64,000 nt of DNA from Rhizobiaceae bacterium. Its GTDB lineage: Bacteria > Pseudomonadota > Alphaproteobacteria > Rhizobiales > Rhizobiaceae. Where the stretch lies: positions 22,293 to 86,292 of the forward strand of contig JAHBYU010000018.1 in NCBI GenBank assembly GCA_019635775.1, in the 5' to 3' direction. This document shows, in pieces, positions 18,287 to 27,176 of the stretch. The position numbers were made by a program, and so were the translations under genes. The notes below the pieces were generated by a model. The model had not been told where the DNA came from. It did no database searches and saw only the letters and a list, made by a program, of their open reading frames with translations. How positions within the stretch are numbered: the stretch's first letter is position 1; each line of letters begins with the position of its first letter.

Positions 18287-19522
18287 TCACAGCATCGAGC
18301 TTACCTCCAGGACCGCACCGCCGGCAGCCCCGATCAGCACCACGAGCCAGGGCGGAAATTTCCAGCTCATCAGGGCCACGAAGCAGGTCAGCGCCAGCGC
18401 AAAGTCACGGGGCGAACCGACCGAGCTGGTCCAGAGCGGATCGTAGAGCGCGGCGCCCAGAATGCCGACCACCGCGGCATTGGCCCCTGCCATCGGCGCC
18501 CGCACGCCGGAGCGTGCGCGCAGCGTGTTCCAGAACGGCAGCGCGCCGACAAGCAGCAGGAAGCCCGGCAGGAAGATCGCAAAAAGGGCAAGCGTCGCGC
18601 CGGCGATCCCGTTCGGGCCGGGTTCGAGCAACATGCCGAGATAGGCGGCGAAGGTGAAGAGCGGCCCCGGCACCGCCTGGGCCGCGCCATAGCCGGCCAG
18701 GAACGCATCGGGCGTGACCCAGCCCGGGCGAACCACTTCGGCTTCCAGCAAAGGCAAGACCACATGGCCGCCGCCAAATACCAGCGCACCAGCGCGATAG
18801 AAGGCGTCGATCACCGCCAGCCCTTGCGCGGGAAACATCGCCGCCGCCAGCGGCAAGCCGAAGATCAGGATGAAGAACAGGGCCAGCGCGATTATTCCCG
18901 CCTGCCGCGAGACCGGAAAATGCAGCGCTTCACCCGGCGATCCGGCCGTGTCCCGGCAAAGCCAGAGCCCGGCGAACCCACCGAGCAGGATTGCACCCAA
19001 CTGGCCCATGGCGCCCCCGATCAGCACCGCAATCAGGACGGCGGCGAGCGCGATGGTCTGGCGGGTGCGGTCGGGGCAAAGCGTGCGCGCCATGCCCCAG
19101 ACTGCCTGCGCAACGATGGCCACCGCCACCAGTTTGAGCCCGTGCAATACCCCGGTGCCGAGCGGGCCTGAAATCGCCCCCGCTCCGAGCGCGAACAGCA
19201 TCAGGAGCAGGGCGGAAGGCAAGGTAAAGGCGGCCCAGGCAGCCAGCGCACCCACCGGTCCGGCACGCTGCAAGCCCAGTGCGAAGCCGGCCTGGCTGGA
19301 TGCTGGTCCCGGAAGGAATTGGCACAGTGCGACCAGATCGGCATAGCCACGATCGTCGATCCAGTCGCGGCGGGCAACGAATTCCTCGCGGAAATAGCCG
19401 AGATGCGCGATCGGCCCGCCAAACGAGGTCAGGCCCAGTTTTAGAAAAGCGGCCAGAACCTCGCCCGGTGTTCCGTGTTGTTGGCGCTGAGGCATAACAT
19501 TCCGCGTGTCATTGGCGGGCAT
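18287..19522 (-). CDS. chrA: Chromate transporter ChrA
   Basis: 411 residues with two homologous CHR domains. The first has FLKLGLTSFGGPIAHLGYF, LCQFLPGPASSQ and GWRRAGPVGAL-type segments; the second repeats them as GALVFGGGHVVLPLL and GYGAAQAVPGPLFTFAAYLG. About ten membrane helices. The family exports chromate from the cytoplasm. The start could be Met10 (19495) rather than 19522. It precedes the SPC-type ATPase. Confidence 0.9.
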   Translation of the reverse strand: MPANDTRNVMPQRQQHGTPGEVLAAFLKLGLTSFGGPIAHLGYFREEFVARRDWIDDRGYADLVALCQFLPGPASSQAGFALGLQRAGPVGALAAWAAFTLPSALLLMLFALGAGAISGPLGTGVLHGLKLVAVAIVAQAVWGMARTLCPDRTRQTIALAAVLIAVLIGGAMGQLGAILLGGFAGLWLCRDTAGSPGEALHFPVSRQAGIIALALFFILIFGLPLAAAMFPAQGLAVIDAFYRAGALVFGGGHVVLPLLEAEVVRPGWVTPDAFLAGYGAAQAVPGPLFTFAAYLGMLLEPGPNGIAGATLALFAIFLPGFLLLVGALPFWNTLRARSGVRAPMAGANAAVVGILGAALYDPLWTSSVGSPRDFALALTCFVALMSWKFPPWLVVLIGAAGGAVLEVSSML

Positions 19523-19705
19523 GATGTCTCCGTGATGTTCGCAATGCAGGGCTCGCGAGGCGCCTCGGGCAGGCGCGTGCGATCGTTGCCCCTATATTGG
19601 GACAATGGGACAGGCAGGTGACTGCGAAAGCACGCGCCTCGTCATTCCATCGGCATCGCAAGTTGCGTCCACGGGACCGCACCCTGCAGGAGAGATATGG
19701 ATGAA

Positions 19706-20629
19706 TCATGCCATGCCCGTCCGGAGACCGCTCGCCTGCGGACGGCGGCCCTCCAGAAGATCAGCGTCATCGGCGAGCGCGTCAGCCATGAAATCCATGA
19801 AGGCACGGATACGGGCGGTGTTGCGCAGGTCCTCATGGGTCAGCAGCCACAGATCGAGCCGGAAATCTTCCGGAAACATGGCGATCCGGACAAGGTCGGG
19901 GGTGCGGTCGGCTACAGCGCAGGGCAACGGCGCAAGACCGATTCCGGACCTCGCCGCGGCAAGGGCGGCCGAGATCGAGTTGGTGCGATAGATCGGCCGC
20001 ATTTTCGGCAGCCAATCCGCCAACTGATTGCCAATCGCTCCGTGCGACCGACCGAAACCGATCCAGTCGTTGTCGGCAAGATCGTCGTCGATTCCCTGAG
20101 CGGCACGGTCTGCCGAGGCATAGGCTCCGAATGCCAGCCGGCCGACGCGCCGGCCGACCAATATTTCCTGCGGCGTGTTGCCGATGCGCAGTGCGACATC
20201 GGCCTCGCGTCGGGTCAGGTCCAGGGGGCTGTCCGAAACGATCACCTCCAGTTCGATCCCCGGCTGCGCGGCATGGAAGGCCGCCAGATGCGGCGGCAAT
20301 AACCCGGTCGCCAGCATATCGATGGCGGTGATGCGGATGAGCCCGCTCAGGCGCTGGTCCTGTCCTATCACCTGACGCGACAGGGCGATAATTTCCTCGT
20401 CGATCCGGATGGCGGTCTCCTGCATGGCCTCTCCGGCGCCCGTCAGCGCATAGCCGTCCGGCAACCGCTCGAAGAGCCGGACGCCCAGACGTTCCTCGAA
20501 GGCCCCGAGACGGCGAAACACGGTCGAGTGCATTACGCCAAGGCTGCGCGCTGCGCCCGACAGCGTGCCCGCCCGAGCCACAGCGAGAAAGAAGCGCAGA
20601 TCGTCCCAGTTCTGGTTCTGTGCATCCAT
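19706..20629 (-). CDS. LysR-family transcriptional regulator
   Basis: 307 residues. The N-terminal winged helix-turn-helix is WDDLRFFLAVARAGTLSGAARSLGV; the rest is the periplasmic-binding-like effector domain with GLIRITAIDMLATGLLPPHL and RREADVALRIGNTP. It resembles the GcvA/PA0477-like branch that often controls one neighbouring operon. Its target here is unclear: chrA lies downstream on the same strand and the TetR operon is divergent, 151 bases away. Confidence 0.85.
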   Translation of the reverse strand: MDAQNQNWDDLRFFLAVARAGTLSGAARSLGVMHSTVFRRLGAFEERLGVRLFERLPDGYALTGAGEAMQETAIRIDEEIIALSRQVIGQDQRLSGLIRITAIDMLATGLLPPHLAAFHAAQPGIELEVIVSDSPLDLTRREADVALRIGNTPQEILVGRRVGRLAFGAYASADRAAQGIDDDLADNDWIGFGRSHGAIGNQLADWLPKMRPIYRTNSISAALAAARSGIGLAPLPCAVADRTPDLVRIAMFPEDFRLDLWLLTHEDLRNTARIRAFMDFMADALADDADLLEGRRPQASGLRTGMA

Positions 20630-20724
20630 GAAGGATCACCCCTTCCAAGCCTGCTCCCATTGCCGGCAGCTTGTCGCCAACTTGCCGGCAACACCGCGCG
20701 TTCGCTTTGCCCCGTCAGAAAAGC

Positions 20725-20769
20725 TTGACCACGATGATTGCTCCACTTAAGTATGTGATTGCTCACTTA
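20725..20769 (+). promoter_or_regulatory. Promoter with overlapping TetR-type operator
   Basis: TTGACC at 20725-20730 and TAAGTA at 20748-20753 are separated by 17 bases, a good sigma-70 pair. The -10 is the left arm of an inverted repeat, TAAGT (20748-20752) and ACTTA (20765-20769), ending 11 bases before the tetR start. This fits autorepression of the exporter operon by its TetR protein. Confidence 0.6.
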
Positions 20770-20780
20770 CTAGGTACTTT

Positions 20781-21377
20781 ATGCGAAAATCCGCGGAATT
20801 GCGCAAGGCCGAAATCGTCGCGGCCGTCCTCGATCTGGCCGATCGGATCGGGCCGGATCGGGTGACAACAGGTGCTGCCGCAGCGGCTGTGGGCGTAAGC
20901 CAGGCTGCCTTGTTCCGGCATTTCCCAACCAAGGATGCCATGTGGCTTGCGGTGGCGGATCATGTGGCCGGGGAGCTGTCGATAGCGTGGAGGCGGGCCC
21001 TGGCTGAGGCCGATGACCCTGTCGATCTGGTCAGGGCGCTGATGGGTGCGCAGTTGGGACAGATCGTGGCGACGCCGACGCTGCCTATGCTCCTGTTCTC
21101 CCGCGAACTGAATGTCGGCAATGAGGATCTGCGCGCCGCCTTTCGCGGCCTGTTGATGAAGTTTCAGGCGCTGATTGTCGCTGAACTGGCGCGCGGTCAG
21201 GACGCTGGCTTCTTGCGCCGCGAAGTCGCTGCGGAGGATGCCGCCGTTCTGTTGACGTCGCTGGTGCAGGGGATGGCGATCCGCTGGTCGCTCGGGGCGC
21301 GCAACTTCTCCCTGATCGAGGAAGGGACCCGACTCCTTGATGTGCAACTGCGGCTTCTGGCCGGGAAAGGAGAGTAG
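20781..21377 (+). CDS. TetR/AcrR-family regulator of the adjacent exporter
   Basis: 198 residues. The DNA-binding domain runs from RKAEIVAAVLDLADRIG through the recognition helix VGVSQAALFRHFPTKDAMW; the C-terminal ligand domain is helical and diverged. It is the first gene of a tightly spaced operon with an HlyD-type adaptor, an FtsX-type permease and an ABC ATPase, so it most likely represses that exporter. The inducing compound is unknown. Confidence 0.88.
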   Translation: MRKSAELRKAEIVAAVLDLADRIGPDRVTTGAAAAAVGVSQAALFRHFPTKDAMWLAVADHVAGELSIAWRRALAEADDPVDLVRALMGAQLGQIVATPTLPMLLFSRELNVGNEDLRAAFRGLLMKFQALIVAELARGQDAGFLRREVAAEDAAVLLTSLVQGMAIRWSLGARNFSLIEEGTRLLDVQLRLLAGKGE

Positions 21378-21380
21378 GCC

Positions 21381-22529
21381 ATGCGGCGTCGGTGGTTGTT
21401 CGGTGCGGCAGCGGCGGTTCTGGTGCTGGGCGCAGGAGCGCTGTTCTTCACCGAGCGACCGCTCACAGTCAGCGTGGTGCAGCCCGAGCAGGATGTAGTT
21501 CTGCGTATTTACGGTCTCGGCTCGGTCGAGGCGCGGATCCTCAGCCGGGTGGGATTCGAGGTCGGAGCTGCCCTGACCGGGCTGGCCGCCGACGTCGGGG
21601 ACCGGGTAGTCAGAGGGCAGGAACTGGCGATCCTCGATCCAGACGAGCAGGAGGCGCGCACCGCACGCGCACATGCTGCGGTCGAGGCCAATGTCGCCGC
21701 CCTCGCCCGCGCCGAGGCAACGGTGGCGCGTGCCAGTACCGTTCTGGCGCAGCGCCAGGCGGCAAATCAGCGTCAGCAGGGATTGGCGCAGCGCGATGTG
21801 ACCTCGATCCAGCGCGCCGAGGAAGCGCAGCGCGACGAGGATGTGGCCCGTGCCGATCTTGCGGTTGCCGAGGCGGATGTGGCAGTGATCCGTGCTCAGG
21901 GCGCGGACGCTGCGGCAGCCCTGCAACAGGAGAATGTCCTTCTCGCCCGTCATCGGCTGAGCGCACCCTATGACGCGGTGATCGTCACGCGGCATGCCGA
22001 AGCGGGAACCGTGGTGCGGGCCGGCGATCCGATCTTCACCCTGATCGCTCCCGAAACGGTCTGGATACAGGCCTATGTCGACGAGGAGCGCGCCGGCCAG
22101 CTTGCGCTCGGCCAACCCGGCACGATCCGGCTGCGCTCGCAGCCGCAGGCTGAATTCCAGGGCACCATCGCGCGCATCGGTATTGAAAGCGACCGTGTGA
22201 ACGAGGAACGCCGGATCTGGTTGACCTGCACGGACTGCCCCCAGCCGATGTATCTTGGCGAGCAGGCCGAAGTTCGCATCACGACCGGCAACCGCGACAG
22301 CGCGCTGATGGTGCCCGAGGTGGCGATCACCGGTTTCGACGGGCATCGCGGCCGGGTCTGGCTGGTGCGGGACGGACGGCTGGAGCAGGCCGAACTGACC
22401 TTCGGCGCGCGCGATGATCGTGGCCGAGTCGAAGTCACGGGCGGTCTGCCGGACGATGCCGCCATCGTCGCCCGGATACCGCAAGGCGCGACCGAGGGGC
22501 GGCGGGCGCGGACCAGGACCACGCCATGA
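21381..22529 (+). CDS. HlyD/MacA-type periplasmic adaptor protein
   Basis: 382 residues with one N-terminal membrane anchor (RRWLFGAAAAVLVLGAGALFF). A lipoyl half-motif (GRVGFEVGAALTGLAADVGD region), a long coiled-coil hairpin of about residues 85-190 rich in Ala/Glu/Arg, and a second lipoyl/beta-barrel section (LSAPYDAVIVTRHAEAGTVV) follow. It would bridge the ABC permease to an outer-membrane channel. It starts 4 bases after tetR and overlaps the permease start. Confidence 0.87.
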   Translation: MRRRWLFGAAAAVLVLGAGALFFTERPLTVSVVQPEQDVVLRIYGLGSVEARILSRVGFEVGAALTGLAADVGDRVVRGQELAILDPDEQEARTARAHAAVEANVAALARAEATVARASTVLAQRQAANQRQQGLAQRDVTSIQRAEEAQRDEDVARADLAVAEADVAVIRAQGADAAAALQQENVLLARHRLSAPYDAVIVTRHAEAGTVVRAGDPIFTLIAPETVWIQAYVDEERAGQLALGQPGTIRLRSQPQAEFQGTIARIGIESDRVNEERRIWLTCTDCPQPMYLGEQAEVRITTGNRDSALMVPEVAITGFDGHRGRVWLVRDGRLEQAELTFGARDDRGRVEVTGGLPDDAAIVARIPQGATEGRRARTRTTP

Positions 22530-23659
22530 ACCTTGCTCTCAAGGATATACGCCACGGACTGTTCCGCTTCGTCCTCACCTGTTTCGGGCTGGGGCTGTTG
22601 ATGACGGTCGTACTGTCGATGATCGGCATCTATAACGGCCTTGTCGCCGACGCACTGGCGGTCGTGAAAGCCCCGGCGGCGGATGTCTGGGTGGTCGAGA
22701 GCGGCACCAAGGGCCCGTTCGCCGAAGCCTCGAACATCCCGCTGACCACGCGCGATGCGGTGTCGCGCATGCCCGGCGTGGCCGAGGCCGGTGCGATCAA
22801 CTTTCAGAACATCGAGGCTTCCCATGCCGGCGCTTCGCTTCGGCTCTACGTCATCGGCTATGAGCCGGGACATCCCGGCGGCCCGCAGAGTATCGTCGAA
22901 GGGCGCGGCATCGGCACTAGCCATTTCGAACTGGTGGCAGACCGCAAGACCGGTCTTCTGACCGGTGAGACGATCCGTCTCGGGCGCAACCGTTTCACCG
23001 TGGTCGGGCTGGTCGAAGGGGCAATGAACGCGGGCGGTGATCCAGCGGTCTATATCACGCTGTCCGACGCGATGGCATTGCAGACCGAGCTTGATCCCGC
23101 AGCCCAGCGCGTTCAGGCGGCGCGGGGCGCCGTTTCGGTCAAGTCCGCTTCGGTCGCGGCCGTGATCGCAAGGGTAGCGCCGGGCGCGGATGTCGAATTG
23201 CTGACCGCGACCGTGCGGCAGTGGAAACATCTGGCGGCGCTGACCCAAGCCGAGCAGGAGGAGATTCTGGTCTCCTCGGTGGTGGATCTGGCGCGGCGAC
23301 AGATCGGTTTGTTTCTCGCCATCCTGCTCAGCGTCTCGGCTGTGGTGATCGCGCTCATCATCTACACGATGACGATGGAGAAGCTGAAGCAGATCGCCAC
23401 GCTGAAGCTGATCGGCGCGCCCGACCGCACCATCATCGGGCTGATCGTGCAGCAGGCGCTGATTCTCGGCGCTTCAGGCTGGGGGATCGGCCTCGTGCTG
23501 ATCCTGACGGTGAAGGACTATTTCCCGCGCCGGGTGGTGTTAGAACCGTTCAACGTGATGATGCTGGCCGGGATCATCTTCGCCGTCTGCATCGCCGCCT
23601 CGGGCCTTGGCGTACGGGCGGCGATGAAGGTCGACCCCGCCACGGCTCTGGGAAGCTGA
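22526..23659 (+). CDS. ABC transporter permease, FtsX/MacB-like (DevC type)
   Basis: 377 residues. One N-terminal helix (FRFVLTCFGLGLLMTVVLSMIG), a periplasmic MacB-type domain of about 200 residues, and a C-terminal bundle of three helices with the FtsX segment LKLIGAPDRTIIGLIVQQ. The start overlaps the adaptor stop (ATGA). With the next gene it forms an exporter that moves its substrate from periplasm or membrane outward, as MacB and DevC do. Confidence 0.87.
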   Translation: MNLALKDIRHGLFRFVLTCFGLGLLMTVVLSMIGIYNGLVADALAVVKAPAADVWVVESGTKGPFAEASNIPLTTRDAVSRMPGVAEAGAINFQNIEASHAGASLRLYVIGYEPGHPGGPQSIVEGRGIGTSHFELVADRKTGLLTGETIRLGRNRFTVVGLVEGAMNAGGDPAVYITLSDAMALQTELDPAAQRVQAARGAVSVKSASVAAVIARVAPGADVELLTATVRQWKHLAALTQAEQEEILVSSVVDLARRQIGLFLAILLSVSAVVIALIIYTMTMEKLKQIATLKLIGAPDRTIIGLIVQQALILGASGWGIGLVLILTVKDYFPRRVVLEPFNVMMLAGIIFAVCIAASGLGVRAAMKVDPATALGS

Positions 23660-23660
23660 C

Positions 23661-24353
23661 ATGGCGGACGGCGAAATCCTGATCGACGTGAGGGGTGTGG
23701 CCAAGCATTTCGGCGAGGGCGAAACCCGCGTCGATGCGCTGCGCGACGTCGACCTTCAAGTCCATGCCGGCGAGGTGATCGCGCTGCTCGGCCCATCGGG
23801 TTCGGGCAAGACGACGCTGCTCAACGTCATCGGCTGTATCCTGGCGCCATCGGCGGGCCGGGTGACGCTGGACGGCGAGACGGTGTTCGACGGGCAATGG
23901 CTGCGGCGCGACCTGCGGCGACTCAGGCTCGACAAGATCGGCTTCATCTTCCAGACTCATAACCTTTTGCCTTTCCTGACCGCGGAGGAGAACGTCGCCG
24001 TGGTCCTCGACCTCGCCGGCTGGTCGGTTGAGAAGGGTCGGGCGCGTGCCGGCGATCTGCTTGGCTATCTCGAAGTCGACCACCGCGCCGCGGCCAAACC
24101 GGCACTCCTGTCGGGCGGCGAGGCGCAGCGAGTGGCCATTGCGCGGGCGCTGGCCAACCGGCCCCGCATCATCCTGGCCGACGAACCGACCGCCGCACTC
24201 GACAGCAAACGGGCCGGGCTGGTGATGGACCTGTTGCGCAAGCTTGCCGCTGAGCAAGAAGCCTGCATCGTCACCGTCACCCATGACGAGAAGATTTTTG
24301 ACCGTTTCGACCGCCTGGTCCACCTGCGCGACGGCAGGCTGGCCGACGCCTGA
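23661..24353 (+). CDS. ABC transporter ATPase, LolD/MacB family
   Basis: 230 residues. Walker A GPSGSGKTT near residue 45, Q-loop FIFQTHNLLP, signature LLSGGEAQRVAIARAL, Walker B RIILADEPTAALDSKR and the H-loop VTHDEKIFDRFDRLVHLRDG. The Q-loop and LADEPT match the lipoprotein/macrolide exporter group. It begins one base after the permease stop and is the last gene of the tetR operon. Confidence 0.9.
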   Translation: MADGEILIDVRGVAKHFGEGETRVDALRDVDLQVHAGEVIALLGPSGSGKTTLLNVIGCILAPSAGRVTLDGETVFDGQWLRRDLRRLRLDKIGFIFQTHNLLPFLTAEENVAVVLDLAGWSVEKGRARAGDLLGYLEVDHRAAAKPALLSGGEAQRVAIARALANRPRIILADEPTAALDSKRAGLVMDLLRKLAAEQEACIVTVTHDEKIFDRFDRLVHLRDGRLADA

Positions 24354-24616
24354 ATAAGCAAAGAACACCCGATCATGTTGAACAATCCCCGATGAGCATC
24401 CACCACGACAGTTCAGGCACGAGCTTAATCTTGTGCTATGGGCGGCGTTGCCAGCGGCGGCTTCCGCCGGATAGCGAAAGGTGAATCGGCTCGCTAATAA
24501 TAGGGATACAGTCCATTTCTAAATGGTTGCCGTCTTTCGACAACCAAAGTCGGAACCTGCGGCCGGGCGTCACAACGACTGCCCGATGGTTGGCATCCAG
24601 GCGACAGGTTGTATAG

Positions 24617-24973
24617 TTGCGCATCATGCTGCGTGTCTTCACCTCTTTCCTGATTATGCTCTCGCTGTTTGCGGCACCGGTGCAGGCGCTCGCGAACCAG
24701 ATCGGCATGCATTCGGAAATGATGGCCGCCGCCATGAACGGCCCATCCGAAGCCGCGCATCATGCCGCGCCGGCACGCAGCGACGACGGATGCCAGACGT
24801 CGTTCAAACAATGCGCCATTGCCTGCATCAGTCTGCCTGCGGCCTTGTCGGGCGCGGATGGCGTGAGGCTGATGGCTCGCGTGGATTCGCAGTGGCTGCT
24901 CGAACGCGCCCGGCTCGGGGCGGGGCAAAAGCCGGCCCTGCCCGAACACCCTCCCAGACTTCATCTTCTGTAG
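24617..24973 (+). CDS. Small exported His/Met/Cys-containing protein, unknown function
   Basis: 118 residues, starting with a signal peptide (LRVFTSFLIMLSLFAAPVQALA). The mature part holds a His/Met-rich stretch (IGMHSEMMAAAMNGPSEAAHHA) and two Cys pairs (DGCQTSFKQCAIACI). Small proteins of this make-up often sit in copper-resistance operons and may bind copper in the periplasm. It is 134 bases upstream of the multicopper oxidase on the same strand. I do not recognise a named family. Confidence 0.55.
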   Translation: MRIMLRVFTSFLIMLSLFAAPVQALANQIGMHSEMMAAAMNGPSEAAHHAAPARSDDGCQTSFKQCAIACISLPAALSGADGVRLMARVDSQWLLERARLGAGQKPALPEHPPRLHLL

Positions 24974-25022
24974 CCACCGGCAGGCAGTGCGCCTGACGTA
25001 TCGATATTGGTAAGGCGGGCTT

Positions 25023-25071
25023 GGAGCATGACCCCGATAAGTCGCAGACTTTTGGGGCATGATCACGCTCC
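25023..25071. repeat. Rhizobiales-type intergenic palindromic repeat
   Basis: An imperfect inverted repeat of about 49 bases beginning GGAGCATGACCCCGATAAGT and ending with TGATCACGCTCC. It closely follows the GAGCATGAT...CCGAAAAGT...ATCATGCTC repeats scattered in Mesorhizobium-like and other Rhizobiales genomes. It lies between the small exported gene and the multicopper oxidase. Besides being a lineage marker it may act as a transcript hairpin. Confidence 0.65.
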
Positions 25072-25106
25072 TAGACGACAGCCTGCCCCGCAACAGGATG
25101 TGAAAC

Positions 25107-26666
25107 ATGACTATGACCCGTCGCGGCTTTCTGGCCGCAGGAACCGCTGCCCTTGCCACAGCGAAATTACCCGCCTTTGCCCAACAACAGCTTCCCGCCC
25201 CGATCCGGTTGGCGGCCACCACCCGCGTGCTTGATGTCAACGGGCGCGCAGCCACGGTTTTCGGCCTTGCCGGCCCGACCAGCCAGGGGCTTGTGCTCGA
25301 TCCCGGCCAGCGCTTCCGGGTTGACCTGACGAATAACCTTCCGGAGCCGACGCTGGTCCACTGGCACGGCCAGATTCCGCCCAACATCCAGGACGGCGTG
25401 CCCGATATTCCGAGGCCGATGCTCAAGCCCGGGGAATCCCGATCCTATGATTTCGAGCCGCTGGCCGGCACCTACTGGATGCACAGCCATGTACCCATGC
25501 AGGAGATACGCCTGCTTGCCGCACCGCTGATCGTGCGCAGCGCGCAGGATGTCGCCGCCGACCGACAGGAAGTGACGCTGTTCCTGCACGATTTTGCCTT
25601 CAAGAGTCCGGAGGAGGTGATGGCGGAGATCAAGCAGGGCCATGGCGGGGGCTCTCATGGCAGCGGTGGCACCCATGATGAACCGGCTAAAGGCGCAGGC
25701 CATTCGATGGCTCCGGCGACGGAAACCAAGGAAATGGATCATAGCGCGATGGGGCATGGAACCATGAACCACGACGCCATGGGCGGCGGCATGCAAGGCA
25801 TGATGCGGAGTATGATGCCGGGCATGATGGGCGATATGACCGGGATGGAGATGGACCTCAACGACTACGACTGGGACGCCTATCTGGCCAACGATCGCAC
25901 GCTGGCCGATCCCGAAATCGTCAGGGTCGAGCGCGGTGGCCGCGTCCGGCTGCGCGTCATCAACGCCGCCGCCGCGACCGTGTTCTGGATCGATACCGGC
26001 AAGGCCGCTGCCCGGCTGATTGCCGTTGATGGCCATGACATCCGGCCTCTTGACGGCAACAGGTTCGGCCTCGCCATGGGCCAGCGGCTGGATCTGGAAC
26101 TCGATCTACCCGACGAGGCCGGAAGCTGGCCGATCCTTGCCCTGCGTGAAGGCGCCCGCGAACGCACCGGCATCGTTTTGGCCACTGCAGGGGCGCAGAT
26201 TACGAAGATTCCCGAGCTGGCGGAGCAGGAGGCGCCGGCCTTCGACACCGACCTGTCGCAGGAACTTCTGCTTGAGGCTCTGCACGGCCTGCCCGAGCGC
26301 TCGGTCGAGCGCAGCCATATGGTCATGCTGGGGGGCACGATGGATCCTTATGTCTGGACCATCAACGGCGCCGTCTGGGGCCAGCATCGCCCCGTCGTCG
26401 CCACAACCGGCGAGCGCGTGCAACTCAGCTTCCACAACATGTCGATGATGGGCCACCCCATGCATCTGCACGGCCATGTCTTTCAGGTCGTCGACATCAA
26501 CGGCCGCAAGGTCGACGGGGCGCGGCGCGACACGGTCTATGTGCCGCCGATGTCGATGGTGACCGTCTCGCTCGATGCGGGAGAAGCCGCCCGCTGGATG
26601 CTGCATTGCCACCACATGCCGCATCTGGAAACCGGCATGATGACCGAATTCCAGGTGACGGCATGA
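25107..26666 (+). CDS. Multicopper oxidase, CopA/PcoA-like, periplasmic
   Basis: 519 residues with a twin-arginine signal (MTRRGFLAAGTAAL). All four copper motifs are present: HWHGQIPPN (85-), WMHSHVPMQE, HPMHLHGHVFQV and HCHHMPHLETGM. Between domains 1 and 2 is a His/Met-rich insert of about 80 residues with repeated MGG/MMPGMM steps, typical of copper-tolerance oxidases. It probably oxidises Cu(I) to less toxic Cu(II) in the periplasm. Its stop overlaps the cytochrome gene start (ATGA at 26663), so the two act together. Confidence 0.92.
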   Translation: MTMTRRGFLAAGTAALATAKLPAFAQQQLPAPIRLAATTRVLDVNGRAATVFGLAGPTSQGLVLDPGQRFRVDLTNNLPEPTLVHWHGQIPPNIQDGVPDIPRPMLKPGESRSYDFEPLAGTYWMHSHVPMQEIRLLAAPLIVRSAQDVAADRQEVTLFLHDFAFKSPEEVMAEIKQGHGGGSHGSGGTHDEPAKGAGHSMAPATETKEMDHSAMGHGTMNHDAMGGGMQGMMRSMMPGMMGDMTGMEMDLNDYDWDAYLANDRTLADPEIVRVERGGRVRLRVINAAAATVFWIDTGKAAARLIAVDGHDIRPLDGNRFGLAMGQRLDLELDLPDEAGSWPILALREGARERTGIVLATAGAQITKIPELAEQEAPAFDTDLSQELLLEALHGLPERSVERSHMVMLGGTMDPYVWTINGAVWGQHRPVVATTGERVQLSFHNMSMMGHPMHLHGHVFQVVDINGRKVDGARRDTVYVPPMSMVTVSLDAGEAARWMLHCHHMPHLETGMMTEFQVTA

Positions 26667-27106
26667 AAAAGGCGGGATTTCTGTTTCTTGCCGTCGCGTT
26701 GGTCGCAGCAGGCATCTGGGGTTGGCGCAGCACCGGCGGGGGCGCATCGCCCGCGCAACAGGTCGAACGGATCGCGCTCGGGCGCACGCTCTACGCCGAC
26801 AATTGCGCGAGCTGCCGTGGCGTCGATCTTGAAGGCCAGCCGGACTGGAAGTCGCCGGGCTCCAACGGCCGCCTGCCGGCGCCGCCGCATGATGCGAGCG
26901 GCCACACCTGGCATCATTCCGATGAGCAGTTGTTCGCGATCACCAAGTTCGGAACCGCCGCACTCGTCGGCAATGGCTATGAGAGCGACATGATCGGCTT
27001 CGGCGAAAGTCTCGGCGATGACGACATCCGCGCCGTGCTGGACTATATCAAAAGCACCTGGCCGGAGCGTGAGGCCCTGCATCAGCGCAAGGTTTCAGGC
27101 CTTTGA
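26663..27106 (+). CDS. c-type cytochrome-like protein with altered heme motif (CASCR)
   Basis: 147 residues from ATG 26663, coupled to the oxidase stop. An N-terminal signal/anchor (AGFLFLAVALVAAGIWGW) is followed by a class I cytochrome c fold: YADNCASCRGVDLEGQPDW, then a Met-containing region near SDMIGFG and the C-terminal helix DDDIRAVLDYIKSTWP. The heme motif should be CxxCH; here the His is Arg52 (CGT, bases 26816-26818). One base would restore CAT. Without this ligand normal heme coordination is not expected. Similar cytochromes commonly follow such oxidases. Confidence 0.82.
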   Translation: MKKAGFLFLAVALVAAGIWGWRSTGGGASPAQQVERIALGRTLYADNCASCRGVDLEGQPDWKSPGSNGRLPAPPHDASGHTWHHSDEQLFAITKFGTAALVGNGYESDMIGFGESLGDDDIRAVLDYIKSTWPEREALHQRKVSGL

Positions 27107-27176
27107 CGATGCGGGCTGCGGCGACCATTACGTCGCAGCCCACCCGCATGCAGACTGCGGCCTGACTTCGTTCCTG

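Noticed and set aside
20763-22484. A 573-codon minus-strand frame opposite tetR/hlyD
   Set aside because: Antisense shadow; TetR and HlyD motifs on the plus strand are clear.
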